Source: Propionibacteriales bacterium
GTDB taxonomy: Bacteria > Actinomycetota > Actinomycetes > Propionibacteriales > Nocardioidaceae
Assembly (NCBI GenBank): GCA_026392455.1
Contig: JAPLCB010000002.1
Span: 1-64,000 of the forward strand
Reading direction: 5' to 3'
Length of the DNA stretch: 64,000 bases
Part shown: piece by piece, positions 51,362-60,182 of the stretch
Layout of the letters: every line of letters begins with the position of its first letter
Numbering within the stretch: the first letter of the stretch is position 1
Notes under the pieces: generated by a model
The model's database searches: none
What the model was told of the DNA's origin: nothing
Seen by the model: the letters and a program-made list of their open reading frames with translations, nothing else
Translations under genes and position numbers: made by a program

Positions 51362-52911
51362 CACATCCGGAAGATTCCGTAGCGGGGCTCACCGATCGGC
51401 GCCTGCGCGGCGATCTCGAGTCCCATCCCGAGCACCCGACGGGTCTGTGCCGGGTCGATGATGCCGTCGTCCCAGAGCCGGGCGGTCGAGTAGTACGCCG
51501 ACCCCTGGGTCTCGTACTGGTCGCGGATCGGCGCCTTGAACTCCTCGTCGTCAGCGCGACCGGCGACGGTCGCGAGCACGTTGGCGGCCTGCTCGCCGCC
51601 CATCACCGAGATCCGGGCGTTCGGCCACATCCAGAGGAAGCGCGGGTCGTACGCGCGACCGCACATCCCGTAGTTGCCGGCCCCGAACGAGCCGCCGATC
51701 ACGACGGTGAACTTCGGGACCACCGAGCAGGCGACCGCGGTGACGAGCTTGGCGCCGTCCCGCGCGATGCCGTTGTTCTCGTACTCGCGGCCGACCATGA
51801 AGCCGGAGATGTTCTGCAGGAAGATGATCGGTGTCTTGCGCTGGTTGCACAGCTCGATGAAGTGCGCGCCCTTCAGCGCCGACTCCGAGAACAGGATCCC
51901 GTTGTTGGCCACGATCCCGACCCGGTGGCCCCAGATGGTCGCGAAGCCGGTGACCAGGGTCTCGCCGTAGAGCTTCTTGAACTCGTGGAAGTGGCTGCCG
52001 TCGACGAGGCGGGCGATCACCTCGCGGACGTCGTAGGGGGTGCGGCTGTCGGTGGGGACCACGTCGTAGAGCGACTCCGCCGGGAAGCGCGGCTCCTCGA
52101 TCTCCTGGGCTGCGGGAGGCGTGGGGAGCGGCAGGGTGTCCACGATCGACCGCAGGATCGTCAACGCGTGCCGGTCGTCGTCGGCCAGGTGGTCCACGAC
52201 CCCGGACTTGCGGGCGTGCACGTCCCCGCCACCGAGGTCCTCGGCGGTGACCACTTCACCGGTGGCTGCCTTCACCAACGGAGGACCACCGAGGAAGATG
52301 GTGCCCTGCTCCTTGACGATCACGGTCTCGTCGGACATCGCCGGCACGTACGCGCCGCCAGCGGTGCAGGACCCCATCACGGCAGCGAGCTGCGGGACGC
52401 CTTCGGCGGACATGTTCGCCTGGTTGAAGAAGATCCGGCCGAAGTGCTCCTTGTCCGGGAAGACGTCGTCCTGCATCGGCAGGAACGCACCGCCGGAGTC
52501 GACGAGGTAGACGCACGGCAGCTTGTTGGCGCGGGCGACCTCCTGGGCCCGCAGGTGCTTCTTGACCGTGATCGGGTAGTAGGTGCCCCCCTTCACGGTG
52601 GCGTCGTTGGCCACGACCATGCACAACCGGCCGTTGATCCGCCCGACGCCGGTGACGATGCTGGCGCTGGGGACGGCGAAATCCGCATCGCCGGCGTCGT
52701 CGGCACCGTCGGCGCCGTACATCCCGTACGCCGCCAGCGCACTGAGCTCCAGGAACGGGCTACCGGGGTCGAGCAGGGCGTCGATCCGGTCGCGGGCCAG
52801 CAGCTTGCCGCGGTCGGTGTGCTTGCGACGGGCGCGCTCGGAACCGCCCTGGCGGACCCGGGCGAGACGGTCGCGCAGCTCGGTGACGAGGTCGTTCATT
52901 CCAGGGGGCAC
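51361..52911 (-). CDS. Acyl-CoA carboxylase beta subunit (carboxyltransferase), probably methylcrotonyl-CoA type
   Basis: 516 aa (GTG 52911) or 512 aa (ATG 52899). Crotonase-type carboxyltransferase with [79 protein letters not shown] and the C-terminal [21 protein letters not shown], all typical of methylcrotonyl/geranyl-CoA carboxylase beta chains. It transfers CO2 from biotin to the CoA ester. TAACCT is at 52931-52926 on the minus strand, inside the palindromic operator region, so transcription is probably controlled by the divergent TetR protein. Confidence 0.94.
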   Translation of the reverse strand: MPPGMNDLVTELRDRLARVRQGGSERARRKHTDRGKLLARDRIDALLDPGSPFLELSALAAYGMYGADGADDAGDADFAVPSASIVTGVGRINGRLCMVVANDATVKGGTYYPITVKKHLRAQEVARANKLPCVYLVDSGGAFLPMQDDVFPDKEHFGRIFFNQANMSAEGVPQLAAVMGSCTAGGAYVPAMSDETVIVKEQGTIFLGGPPLVKAATGEVVTAEDLGGGDVHARKSGVVDHLADDDRHALTILRSIVDTLPLPTPPAAQEIEEPRFPAESLYDVVPTDSRTPYDVREVIARLVDGSHFHEFKKLYGETLVTGFATIWGHRVGIVANNGILFSESALKGAHFIELCNQRKTPIIFLQNISGFMVGREYENNGIARDGAKLVTAVACSVVPKFTVVIGGSFGAGNYGMCGRAYDPRFLWMWPNARISVMGGEQAANVLATVAGRADDEEFKAPIRDQYETQGSAYYSTARLWDDGIIDPAQTRRVLGMGLEIAAQAPIGEPRYGIFRM

Positions 52912-52927
52912 GGGTTCAGGGTGCCAG

Positions 52928-52943
52928 GTTAACGATCATTAAC
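52928..52943. promoter_or_regulatory. Palindromic operator between the carboxylase operon and tetR
   Basis: GTTAACGATCATTAAC is a 16-bp near-perfect palindrome (one mismatch pair) in an otherwise GC-rich spacer. On the minus strand it overlaps the TAACCT -10 box of the carboxylase operon. The divergent TetR-type gene starts 130 bp away, making that protein the likely ligand-controlled repressor. Confidence 0.7.
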
Positions 52944-53073
52944 TCAAGTCCCCGCCGGTAGCCGTTCAATTGGGCCTGGCGCACCGTTCACATGGGGCTC
53001 GGGACGGCGCGTAAGGCCCGACTCGACGGACCCGGCCCGCAGGGGTCGGCCCGATCCCCCGTAGAATCCGCCG

Positions 53074-53622
53074 GTGACCACCCGCCGCGAGCAGATCCTG
53101 GAGACCGCGGCCGGGCTCTTCGCCCAGCACGGGTTCCACGGCGTCTCGATCGCCGACCTCGGTGCCGCGTGCGGATTCTCCGGCCCCGCGCTCTACAAGC
53201 ACTTCCGCGGCAAGCAGGCGATCCTCTCCGAGATGCTCGTCTCGATCAGCGAGGAGCTGCTGCGCGAAGGCCGGCAGCGGGTGCGCGACGCCGAGGGTGA
53301 CCAGGCCGCCCTCGAGTCCCTGGTCGCCTGGCACGTCGACTTCGCCCTCGAGCACAAGGCACTGATCGTCGTGCAGGACCGCGACTGGTCGGCCCTGCCC
53401 CTGGAGGCGCGGGAGAAGGTCCGCGACACCCAGCGCAAGTACGTCGAGGTCTGGGTCAAGGTGCTGCGAGCCCTGCGTCCCGAGCTCGCTGCCGCCCCGG
53501 CGCGCGCCAGCGTGCACGCCGCCTTCGGGCTGATCAACTCCACCCCGCACAGTGCTCTCGTCTCGAACGAGGACATGCGCGGGATCCTCACCGGGATGGC
53601 CCTGCGGGCCCTGGCCGGCTAG
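53074..53622 (+). CDS. TetR-family regulator
   Basis: 182 aa. The N-terminal HTH is EQILETAAGLFAQHGFHGVSIADLGAACGFSGPALYKHF in outline, typical TetR. The rest is a helical ligand domain, with KYVEVWVKVLRALRPEL near the dimer face. Divergence from the acyl-CoA carboxylase/lyase operon suggests it senses a CoA ester or branched-chain intermediate, as similar regulators of leucine catabolism do. GTG 53074 is leaderless (TAGAAT 53062-53067). Confidence 0.92.
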   Translation: MTTRREQILETAAGLFAQHGFHGVSIADLGAACGFSGPALYKHFRGKQAILSEMLVSISEELLREGRQRVRDAEGDQAALESLVAWHVDFALEHKALIVVQDRDWSALPLEAREKVRDTQRKYVEVWVKVLRALRPELAAAPARASVHAAFGLINSTPHSALVSNEDMRGILTGMALRALAG

Positions 53623-53936
53623 CTCCGGCTCTTCCGGCGCACCCGTCGCTTCAGCTGCACGATCCGCAGCGAACCGGCGATCAGCGCTACCGAGAGTCCC
53701 AGTGCAGCAGCCGCCAGCAGGGCGGCGGCCAGGGGTGGGTTCCAGGTCCAGCCGAAGAGGTGGAGCGTCACCGGATCGGTGTTCTGCGCGACGAAGACGA
53801 CCGTGACCACCAGGAGCACGGTGAGCGCGAACAGCGCGGCCCAGGTCCGGCTGGCGACCGAGCCGCGCAACGGATCAGGCTCGGGCAGCGCCTCGGGGAC
53901 GACCGGCTCCGGGTCCACCTCTGGTTGGTCGCTCAT
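53619..53936 (-). CDS. LapA-like (DUF1049) membrane protein
   Basis: 105 aa. An acidic N-terminus (EVDPEPVVPEALPEPDP) is followed by two membrane segments: WAALFALTVLLVVTVVFVAQN with the DPVTLHLFGW turn, then AALLAAAALGLSVALIAGSL, and a basic tail. This is the LapA/YciS pattern. ATG 53936 has GAAGGAG upstream and overlaps the BrkB stop (ATGA). Its 3' end overlaps tetR by 4 bp. Confidence 0.82.
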   Translation of the reverse strand: MSDQPEVDPEPVVPEALPEPDPLRGSVASRTWAALFALTVLLVVTVVFVAQNTDPVTLHLFGWTWNPPLAAALLAAAALGLSVALIAGSLRIVQLKRRVRRKSRS

Positions 53937-54994
53937 GGTCTCTTCTCCTTCTCGTGGTCTGCGGGATCGGTGGCCGAGGGTGCAGGACGGGACGACGGCA
54001 CCGGGGACCTGCGGGCCCGGAACCGGACCGCGATGGCCTCGAAACCCTTGTGCCGTTGGGCCCGGGCGTAGCCGGCGTACGCCCGGCGGTCGCCCCGGGT
54101 GAGCTCGACGGCATCGGTGAACGGGGTGAGCAGCGCGCGGGGCCAGAGGTTGCGGTGAAGCACCACGTTGGTCTCCATCCCCAGCACCAGGGCGAGGGCC
54201 AGCAGGTAGGCGACCCCGATCAGGCCGAGGACCAGCCCGAAGGTCTGGTTCATCGACGACGCCTGCTGGAGGCGCTGCTGCACCAGCGAGGTACTGCCCC
54301 ACTGCACCAGGTGCCAGCACCCGGCGATCAGGACGGCGCCGGGCAGCGCACCGCGGAGCGTGTGCCGGCGCCCTCCGCCCTCACGCAGCAGGACCATCAG
54401 CACACCGACCATCACCACGAACGTCGCCGCCGGCACCAGCACCGGGGCCGCGTCACCGAGCACCGAGAACTGGTCGGAGGCGACCTGCGCCAGCGTGGCG
54501 ACGGCCGACAAGGCGATCAGGGACAGCCCGCCGACGACCAGCAGGCCGAGAGCCTGGACCCGGACCAGGACCGGATTGGGTCGACTGTTGCGCGGAACCG
54601 CCCAGACCGTGTGCAGGGCGTTCTGGACCGCCATGCCGAGCCCCAGGGCTCCGTACAAGGCCAGGACGGCGCCGATCAGGACCGCGCCGGTCGAACCCTG
54701 CAGGCCCTCGGGCCGGCCGAGCTGGTCACCGACCACCGGGAAGTTCGAGACCGCCGACTCCACGACCCGCGCGCGCAGCTCCGGATCGTCACGGAGCAGG
54801 AACCCGAGCACCGAGGTCGCCAGCAGCAGCAGCGGGACCACCGCGACGAACGCGTAGTACGTGATGATCACCGCCAGGTACACACCCTGGTCGTCGAAGA
54901 ACTTGTAGACCACCGCGAGCGGAACCGCCACCACGGGATGCCGGCGCTGCCAGGCGTCCCACCGCCCGAGTGGCTGCTCCTCGATCCCCGACAC
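53933..54994 (-). CDS. YihY/BrkB-type membrane protein
   Basis: 353 aa with six membrane segments. FDDQGVYLAVIITYYAFVAVVPLLLLATSVLGF is the start of the YihY/virulence factor BrkB domain in outline, and SSMNQTFGLVLGLIGVAYLLALALVLGMETN is its end. The physiological role of the family is not settled; the name ribonuclease BN for relatives is a misassignment. GTG 54994 is leaderless (TAGCGT 55007-55002, 7-nt spacer). It forms an operon with the LapA-like gene. Confidence 0.88.
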   Translation of the reverse strand: MSGIEEQPLGRWDAWQRRHPVVAVPLAVVYKFFDDQGVYLAVIITYYAFVAVVPLLLLATSVLGFLLRDDPELRARVVESAVSNFPVVGDQLGRPEGLQGSTGAVLIGAVLALYGALGLGMAVQNALHTVWAVPRNSRPNPVLVRVQALGLLVVGGLSLIALSAVATLAQVASDQFSVLGDAAPVLVPAATFVVMVGVLMVLLREGGGRRHTLRGALPGAVLIAGCWHLVQWGSTSLVQQRLQQASSMNQTFGLVLGLIGVAYLLALALVLGMETNVVLHRNLWPRALLTPFTDAVELTRGDRRAYAGYARAQRHKGFEAIAVRFRARRSPVPSSRPAPSATDPADHEKEKRP

Positions 54995-55081
54995 GCCTTC
55001 GACGCTACAACGCCGGTCGGCGCCGAGCCTCGTCCCACCCGAGGTCGTCGCGGAACTGCGCGCCTCGGGTGCGACAGCTGA

Positions 55082-55780
55082 CTACAACAACCGACTGACC
55101 TCGTCGTCGTACGCCGCCACCGCTGTATCCGCGAGGCCGTGGCCGTCCGGCGCGTCGTCGGCCAGGGCCAGGATCGTGGCCGCCCGGGCGGCCGCGTCCC
55201 CGGTCTCGGCAGGGAGCACCAGGCCAGGGTCCTGGAGCTGGTCGCGGGTGCGCCCGCGCAGCAGCAGCAGGACGTACGGGTCGCTGTCGAGGTGGCGGGC
55301 AAGCTGGTAGAGCAGGGCGAGCACGTGCAGGCACGGCTGGGCCCAGGAGTCGCACTCGCACGCGGTGTCCAGGTCACCGGGCCCCGGAACGATCTCGACA
55401 CCGGCCTGGTCGGCGTTCTCGACGAGCTCGACCGGCAGCTCGCCGCTCTCCAGCGCGGCCAGGAACCCGGCCTCCCGAGCCGCCTCGGCCGTGAACGTCG
55501 CCCACTCCTGGTCGTCGAGCCGGCGGACCCGGACCTGGGCGATCACCGCCGTCGGGCTGCCCGGGTCGTGGACCGCCGAGGCCATCCCGGAGATCACCAT
55601 CACGGCCCCGAGCCGACCCGACCGCGAGAGTGCCCGCGCCGTGATCAGGTCGCTGGGCTCCAGGACCGTCTCCTCGAACGAACGCACCCACGCCTTGCCC
55701 CACCAGGTGCCGCTGCGGGCCGAGGGTCCTCGAAGCCGGCCGGCGCGCGGGAAGACCATCGGGTCGTTCGACTCAGCCAT
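55082..55780 (-). CDS. SWIM zinc-finger protein
   Basis: 232 aa. The SWIM motif Cys-x-Cys-xn-Cys-x-His is present as ACECDSWAQPCLHVLAL near residue 143. The N-terminal WWGKAWVRSFEE block is typical of the SWIM proteins paired with bacterial SNF2 helicases. ATG 55780 overlaps the helicase gene's stop by 8 nt, so the two are translationally coupled. It probably binds DNA or protein as the helicase partner. Confidence 0.9.
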   Translation of the reverse strand: MAESNDPMVFPRAGRLRGPSARSGTWWGKAWVRSFEETVLEPSDLITARALSRSGRLGAVMVISGMASAVHDPGSPTAVIAQVRVRRLDDQEWATFTAEAAREAGFLAALESGELPVELVENADQAGVEIVPGPGDLDTACECDSWAQPCLHVLALLYQLARHLDSDPYVLLLLRGRTRDQLQDPGLVLPAETGDAAARAATILALADDAPDGHGLADTAVAAYDDEVSRLL

Positions 55781-58466
55781 AAGGGGTCCTGAGCCGGACG
55801 AGGTCGCGCAGCTCGTCGTTGGACAGCTCGGTCAGCGCGACCTCACCCGCGCCGAGGACCGACTCGGCCAACCCGCGCTTGCGGGTCAGCAGCTCGTCGA
55901 TCTTCTGCTCGATGGTGCCCTCGGTGATCAGCCGGTGAACCTGGACCGGCCGGGTCTGCCCGATCCGGTACGCGCGGTCGGTCGCCTGGTCCTCGACGGC
56001 CGGATTCCACCACCGGTCGACGTGCACGACGTGGTCGGCCCGGGTCAGGTTCAGCCCGGTCCCGCCGGCCTTCAGGGACAGCAGGAAGACCGGCGCCTCG
56101 CCGGCCTGGAAAGCCTCGACCATCTGCTCGCGCTGGCGCACCGGCGTACCGCCGTGCAGGAACAGCGTGGGTACGCCGGCAGCAGCGAGGTGGCGCTCCA
56201 GCAGCCTGGCCATCGCGACGTACTGGGTGAAGAGCAGCACGGCCCCGTCCTCGGCCAGGATCGTGCCGAGGAGCTCGTCGAGCAGGTCGATCTTCTCCGA
56301 CCGCCCCTTGATCCGGCCGTTCGGCTGGCGCAGGTAGTGGGCCGGGTGGTTGCAGATCTGCTTGAGCCCCGTGAGCAGCGCCAGCACCAGACCGCGGCGC
56401 GCGTCGTCGTCGGCGCTCTCGATCCGCTCCATCGACTCCCGGACCAGGGCCTCGTACAGGACGACCTGCTCGCTGGTCAGGCCGACGACCTGGTCGGTCT
56501 CGGTCTTCGGCGGCAGCTCCGGGGCGATCCCCGGGTCGGACTTGCGGCGGCGCAGCAGGAACGGCTCGACCAGCTGGGCGAACGTACGCGCGACCGCGGG
56601 ATCGACACCGCTCTCGATCGGGGCGGCCCACACCTTGCGGAACGCGTTGCGCGACCCCAGCAGTCCGGGCGTCGTCCAGTCCAGGATCGCCCACAGCTCG
56701 GTGAGGTTGTTCTCGACCGGCGTGCCCGTGAGCGCGACCCGGCACTGCGAGCCGATCAGCCGCAGGTTCCGCGCCGTCGAGGAGTTGGCGTTCTTGATGT
56801 GCTGGGCCTCGTCAGCGACGACCAGGTCCCACGGCACGGTGGCCAGGGTCTCGTGGCTGACCCGCATCGTCCCGTAGGTCGTGAGCACGAAGCCGTCCGT
56901 CACGTCACCCAGATCACGGTCGGCACCATGGAAGCGCCGCACGCTCACGGTCGGAGCGAACCTCTGGATCTCCCGCTCCCAGTTGCCCATCAGTGACGCC
57001 GGGCAGACCACCAGCGTCGGCCCGTCCGCGAGGGCACGGTCGAGCCGGTGCAGGTGCAGCGCGATCAGCGTGATCGTCTTGCCGAGCCCCATGTCGTCGG
57101 CGAGGCAGGCCCCCAGCCCGATCCCGGTGAGCTCGGCGAGCCAGGTGAAGCCCTGGCGCTGGTAGTCGCGCAGGGTGGCGTCGAGCCTCGGCGGGGTGTC
57201 CAACGGGCTAACGGTGGCCGCGTCGAGGATCCGGTCACGCACCTTCTCCAGGGTCGCCCCCGGGTGGACGTCCACGGTCGCGGAGTCGAAGTCGATCTCG
57301 CCGGTGAGGACCGCTCGCAGCGCCGCAGCAGGAGCCACCGGTTTCGTGCCCTTGGTCCGGGCGAGCCGCGCCTTGCGGGCAACGCTGGGGTCGATCACCA
57401 TCCAGTTGTTGCGCAGCTTGATCATCGGCGTGGAGGCGGCGGCGAGGGCGGCCATCTCGTCCTCGGTCAACGGGTCGTTGCCCAGCGCGAGCTTCCAGTC
57501 GAAGCTGAACAGCGCGTCCGGGCCGAAGAGACCGGTCATCAGGGCTTCCTCGCGAGCACCCCCGCCGGACCTACGGACCTCCAGCTCGGCGCGCGGGGTC
57601 AGCTCCTGACGCAGCCCGCGCGGCCAGTACACCTCGACCCCGATCTCGGCCAACGCCCCCAGACCGGTCTCCAGGAGATCGGCCAGCTCGTCCGCGTGCA
57701 GCACCAACCGGTCGGGGACCTGGCGGCGCAGCAACCGGTCGAGCACCGGCCAGGCCGCCGCCGCCCGGCGCATCGCCACGCTGGCACTGACCCGGGCCCT
57801 GCGGGAGAAGCCGTGACCGTCGGTCAGCCACAGGTCGGCGGCGTCGGCCACGTGGGTGGCGACGTCGAGCTCATGCACCTGCGGGACCACGCTGAGGGTG
57901 CCTGCCTCCAGCTGTTCCTCGGGCGCCTCGACGCGCAGGCTCAAGAACACCTCCGCCGGGAGGTCCTGGTCGGCCGTGTGCTCGGCGGCGGTACGGGCCA
58001 GCCGCTGCGCCAACGACGGCTTCGTCGGAGCCGTGCTCGGGGCGCTGCCACCGGCGACCGCACCAGCGGGCTGGCGGGTCATCGTGTCGGCGACCGCGTC
58101 CAGGAGCGACCGGATCACGGCCTCCGCCGCAGCCGCGTCGGTGCCGTCGTACGAGCGTGCACCGGCCAGGTCGCGGATCCGCTCGTGGTCGGTGGCCGGG
58201 AGCGGGCCCACCTGCCAGGACCCGCCGTCGTCGGCCCGCCGGAGCTGACCGGCGGCGACGAACTTCATCGCCATCATGGTGGCGGCGCCGAGGAGCGCCA
58301 CCGAGGCGTGCGCGTCCTCGACCCGGAGCGCCCGGGTCAGGACCGGGATCGCGCCCTTCATGGGCAGCCGGATCACCCGGCGCGGACCGCTGAACTCGAT
58401 CTCGCTGTCCCGGGGCGGGTCGGCCAGGTGGATCGTGGCCGGACCTTGCAGCGGGACAAAGCTCAC
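55773..58466 (-). CDS. SNF2/DEAD-like helicase (HelZ/RapA-type)
   Basis: 897 aa. The N-terminal 400 residues form the bacterial SNF2 helicase-associated region. Motif I is DDMGLGKT with K463, motif II DEAQ from D552, GTPVENNLTELW motif III, and the C-terminal helicase half carries LFTQYVAM, LSLKAGGTGLNLTRADHVVHVDRWWNPAVEDQATDRAYRIGQ (motif V-VI in outline). These enzymes translocate on duplex DNA; cellular roles in bacteria are mostly unknown. GTG 58466 has GGAGGG upstream. Confidence 0.93.
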   Translation of the reverse strand: MSFVPLQGPATIHLADPPRDSEIEFSGPRRVIRLPMKGAIPVLTRALRVEDAHASVALLGAATMMAMKFVAAGQLRRADDGGSWQVGPLPATDHERIRDLAGARSYDGTDAAAAEAVIRSLLDAVADTMTRQPAGAVAGGSAPSTAPTKPSLAQRLARTAAEHTADQDLPAEVFLSLRVEAPEEQLEAGTLSVVPQVHELDVATHVADAADLWLTDGHGFSRRARVSASVAMRRAAAAWPVLDRLLRRQVPDRLVLHADELADLLETGLGALAEIGVEVYWPRGLRQELTPRAELEVRRSGGGAREEALMTGLFGPDALFSFDWKLALGNDPLTEDEMAALAAASTPMIKLRNNWMVIDPSVARKARLARTKGTKPVAPAAALRAVLTGEIDFDSATVDVHPGATLEKVRDRILDAATVSPLDTPPRLDATLRDYQRQGFTWLAELTGIGLGACLADDMGLGKTITLIALHLHRLDRALADGPTLVVCPASLMGNWEREIQRFAPTVSVRRFHGADRDLGDVTDGFVLTTYGTMRVSHETLATVPWDLVVADEAQHIKNANSSTARNLRLIGSQCRVALTGTPVENNLTELWAILDWTTPGLLGSRNAFRKVWAAPIESGVDPAVARTFAQLVEPFLLRRRKSDPGIAPELPPKTETDQVVGLTSEQVVLYEALVRESMERIESADDDARRGLVLALLTGLKQICNHPAHYLRQPNGRIKGRSEKIDLLDELLGTILAEDGAVLLFTQYVAMARLLERHLAAAGVPTLFLHGGTPVRQREQMVEAFQAGEAPVFLLSLKAGGTGLNLTRADHVVHVDRWWNPAVEDQATDRAYRIGQTRPVQVHRLITEGTIEQKIDELLTRKRGLAESVLGAGEVALTELSNDELRDLVRLRTPYG

Positions 58467-58607
58467 GCAACACCCTCCGGAGCGTTCGAGGTAGAGACCT
58501 GCAATCTAACGCCGGGCACGGACAGATCGTTCCACGTCAGCTCCGCACCGCCCGGCCGACCGGCTCCGGGCATAGCGCTATTCACCCGGGTCCGGTAAGC
58601 ACGAGGG

Positions 58608-60113
58608 GTGAAGTCACTCAGCGAGCTCGAGAACACCTACAGCCCCGGCCCGGACGAACCGGTTCCCGACCTGGGTGCGCTTCCCGGGGTCGCCGCCGTC
58701 CGGCTCGAGCCCGTGGTCGAGCAGTCCGCGGTCTACTTCGATACCGAGCACCTGGACCTGCTGCGCGCCGGGGTCACCCTGCGCCGTCGTACCGGCGGCC
58801 ACGACGAGGGGTGGCACCTGAAGGTCCCCAGCCAGGCTGGCTCCCGGCTGGAGCTCCACCAGCCCCTCGACGACGCCGGCGCACCTCCGGAGTCGTTGCG
58901 CGAGCTCGCCGCCGGCTGGGTCCGTGGAGCGACCCTGGTCCCGGTCGCCACCATCGAGACCCGTCGCTCCCCGACCCTGCTGCTCGACGCCGAGGGCAAC
59001 GTGCTCGCCGAGCACGTCGACGACCACGTCACCGGTTCCGCCCCGGACTCCGCACCGGTCCGGTGGCGCGAGTGGGAGCTCGAGATCGTCGACGGCGCGC
59101 CGTCGCTCCTCGAGGACGCCGACGACCTGCTCGCGGCGGGCGGGGTCCACCGGGCCGAGGTCAGCCGCAAGGTGGCGCACGTCCTGGGTCACCGGCTCCC
59201 GCCGGCGACCGACCGGCCGACCCCCCGGCCGGGCAAGGCCGTCTCCCGGCTGGTGCACGAGCGACTCGTGACCGAGGTCGCCGCCCTGGCCCGCTACGAC
59301 GTCGAGGCCCGGCACGGCACGGAGGAAGGGATTCACCAGATGCGGGTGGCGTGCCGACGCCTGCGGGCCGTGCTGGCCACCTACCGACCGGTCCTCCAGC
59401 GCGAGGTGACCGACCCGGTCCGCGACGAGATCCGCTGGCTCGCCTGCGTGCTCGGCGGTGCCCGCGACGCGGCGGTCGTCCACGCGAACCTCAGCCGCCT
59501 CGTCGCCGACGAGAACCCCGCCCTCGTGCACGGGCCGGTGCTCGACCGGCTGCACCAGACGTACGCCGGCAAGGACCTGGACGCCCTCCGCGCCACCCTC
59601 GGCTCCCAGCGCTACTTCGCCCTGCGGACCACGCTGGACGCCCTGGTCGTCCACGCCCCGTGGAGCGAGCTCGCCGACGAGCCGGCGCACGACGTCGTAC
59701 CGCGGCTGCTGCGCAAGGAGCTCCGGCGGTTCCGCGCCACGGCAGCGGCAGCAGCGCAGGCGGAGGGCTCGACCGTGGCGCTGCACGAGGTTCGCAAAGC
59801 GGCCAAGCGGCTCCGCTACGCGGCCGAGAGCCTGCAGCCCGTGGCCGGGAAGCCGGCGCGCAGGCTCGCCCGCGAGGCCACCCAGATCACCTCGGTCCTC
59901 GGAGAGCTCCAGGACACTGCCGTCAGCCGTGCCGAGCTGCTCGACCTGGCACGGGCCGCCCAGGCCGACGGCGAGCCCGGGTTCACCTACGGCCTGCTCC
60001 ACGGCCGGCTCGAGCGCCGCGCCGACGAGCTGGTGGCGTCGTACCGGGCCGACGACCCGCTCAGCAGGCTCGCCACCAGGACCGACGCGGTGATCCGCGA
60101 GCTCGCCCTGTAG
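58608..60113 (+). CDS. CYTH-CHAD domain protein
   Basis: 501 aa. The N-terminal CYTH (triphosphate tunnel) domain occupies about 1-200: AVYFDTEHLDLLRAGVTLRRRTGG, WHLKVP, WRELELEIVDG-like strands. The usual start signature ExExK is degenerate (ELENT, no Lys). From about 220 the CHAD domain follows (EEGIHQMRVACRRLRAVLATY and HEVRKAAKRLRYAAESL), which binds polyphosphate through conserved His/Arg/Lys. Cooperation in polyphosphate metabolism is likely. GTG 58608 has GAGGG next to it. Confidence 0.9.
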   Translation: MKSLSELENTYSPGPDEPVPDLGALPGVAAVRLEPVVEQSAVYFDTEHLDLLRAGVTLRRRTGGHDEGWHLKVPSQAGSRLELHQPLDDAGAPPESLRELAAGWVRGATLVPVATIETRRSPTLLLDAEGNVLAEHVDDHVTGSAPDSAPVRWREWELEIVDGAPSLLEDADDLLAAGGVHRAEVSRKVAHVLGHRLPPATDRPTPRPGKAVSRLVHERLVTEVAALARYDVEARHGTEEGIHQMRVACRRLRAVLATYRPVLQREVTDPVRDEIRWLACVLGGARDAAVVHANLSRLVADENPALVHGPVLDRLHQTYAGKDLDALRATLGSQRYFALRTTLDALVVHAPWSELADEPAHDVVPRLLRKELRRFRATAAAAAQAEGSTVALHEVRKAAKRLRYAAESLQPVAGKPARRLAREATQITSVLGELQDTAVSRAELLDLARAAQADGEPGFTYGLLHGRLERRADELVASYRADDPLSRLATRTDAVIRELAL

Positions 60114-60182
60114 CAGATCTCGACACCCCAGGGACTCGTCCGTGCGCACCGGCGAACCACCCGAGGGGCCATGATGGTCCCC

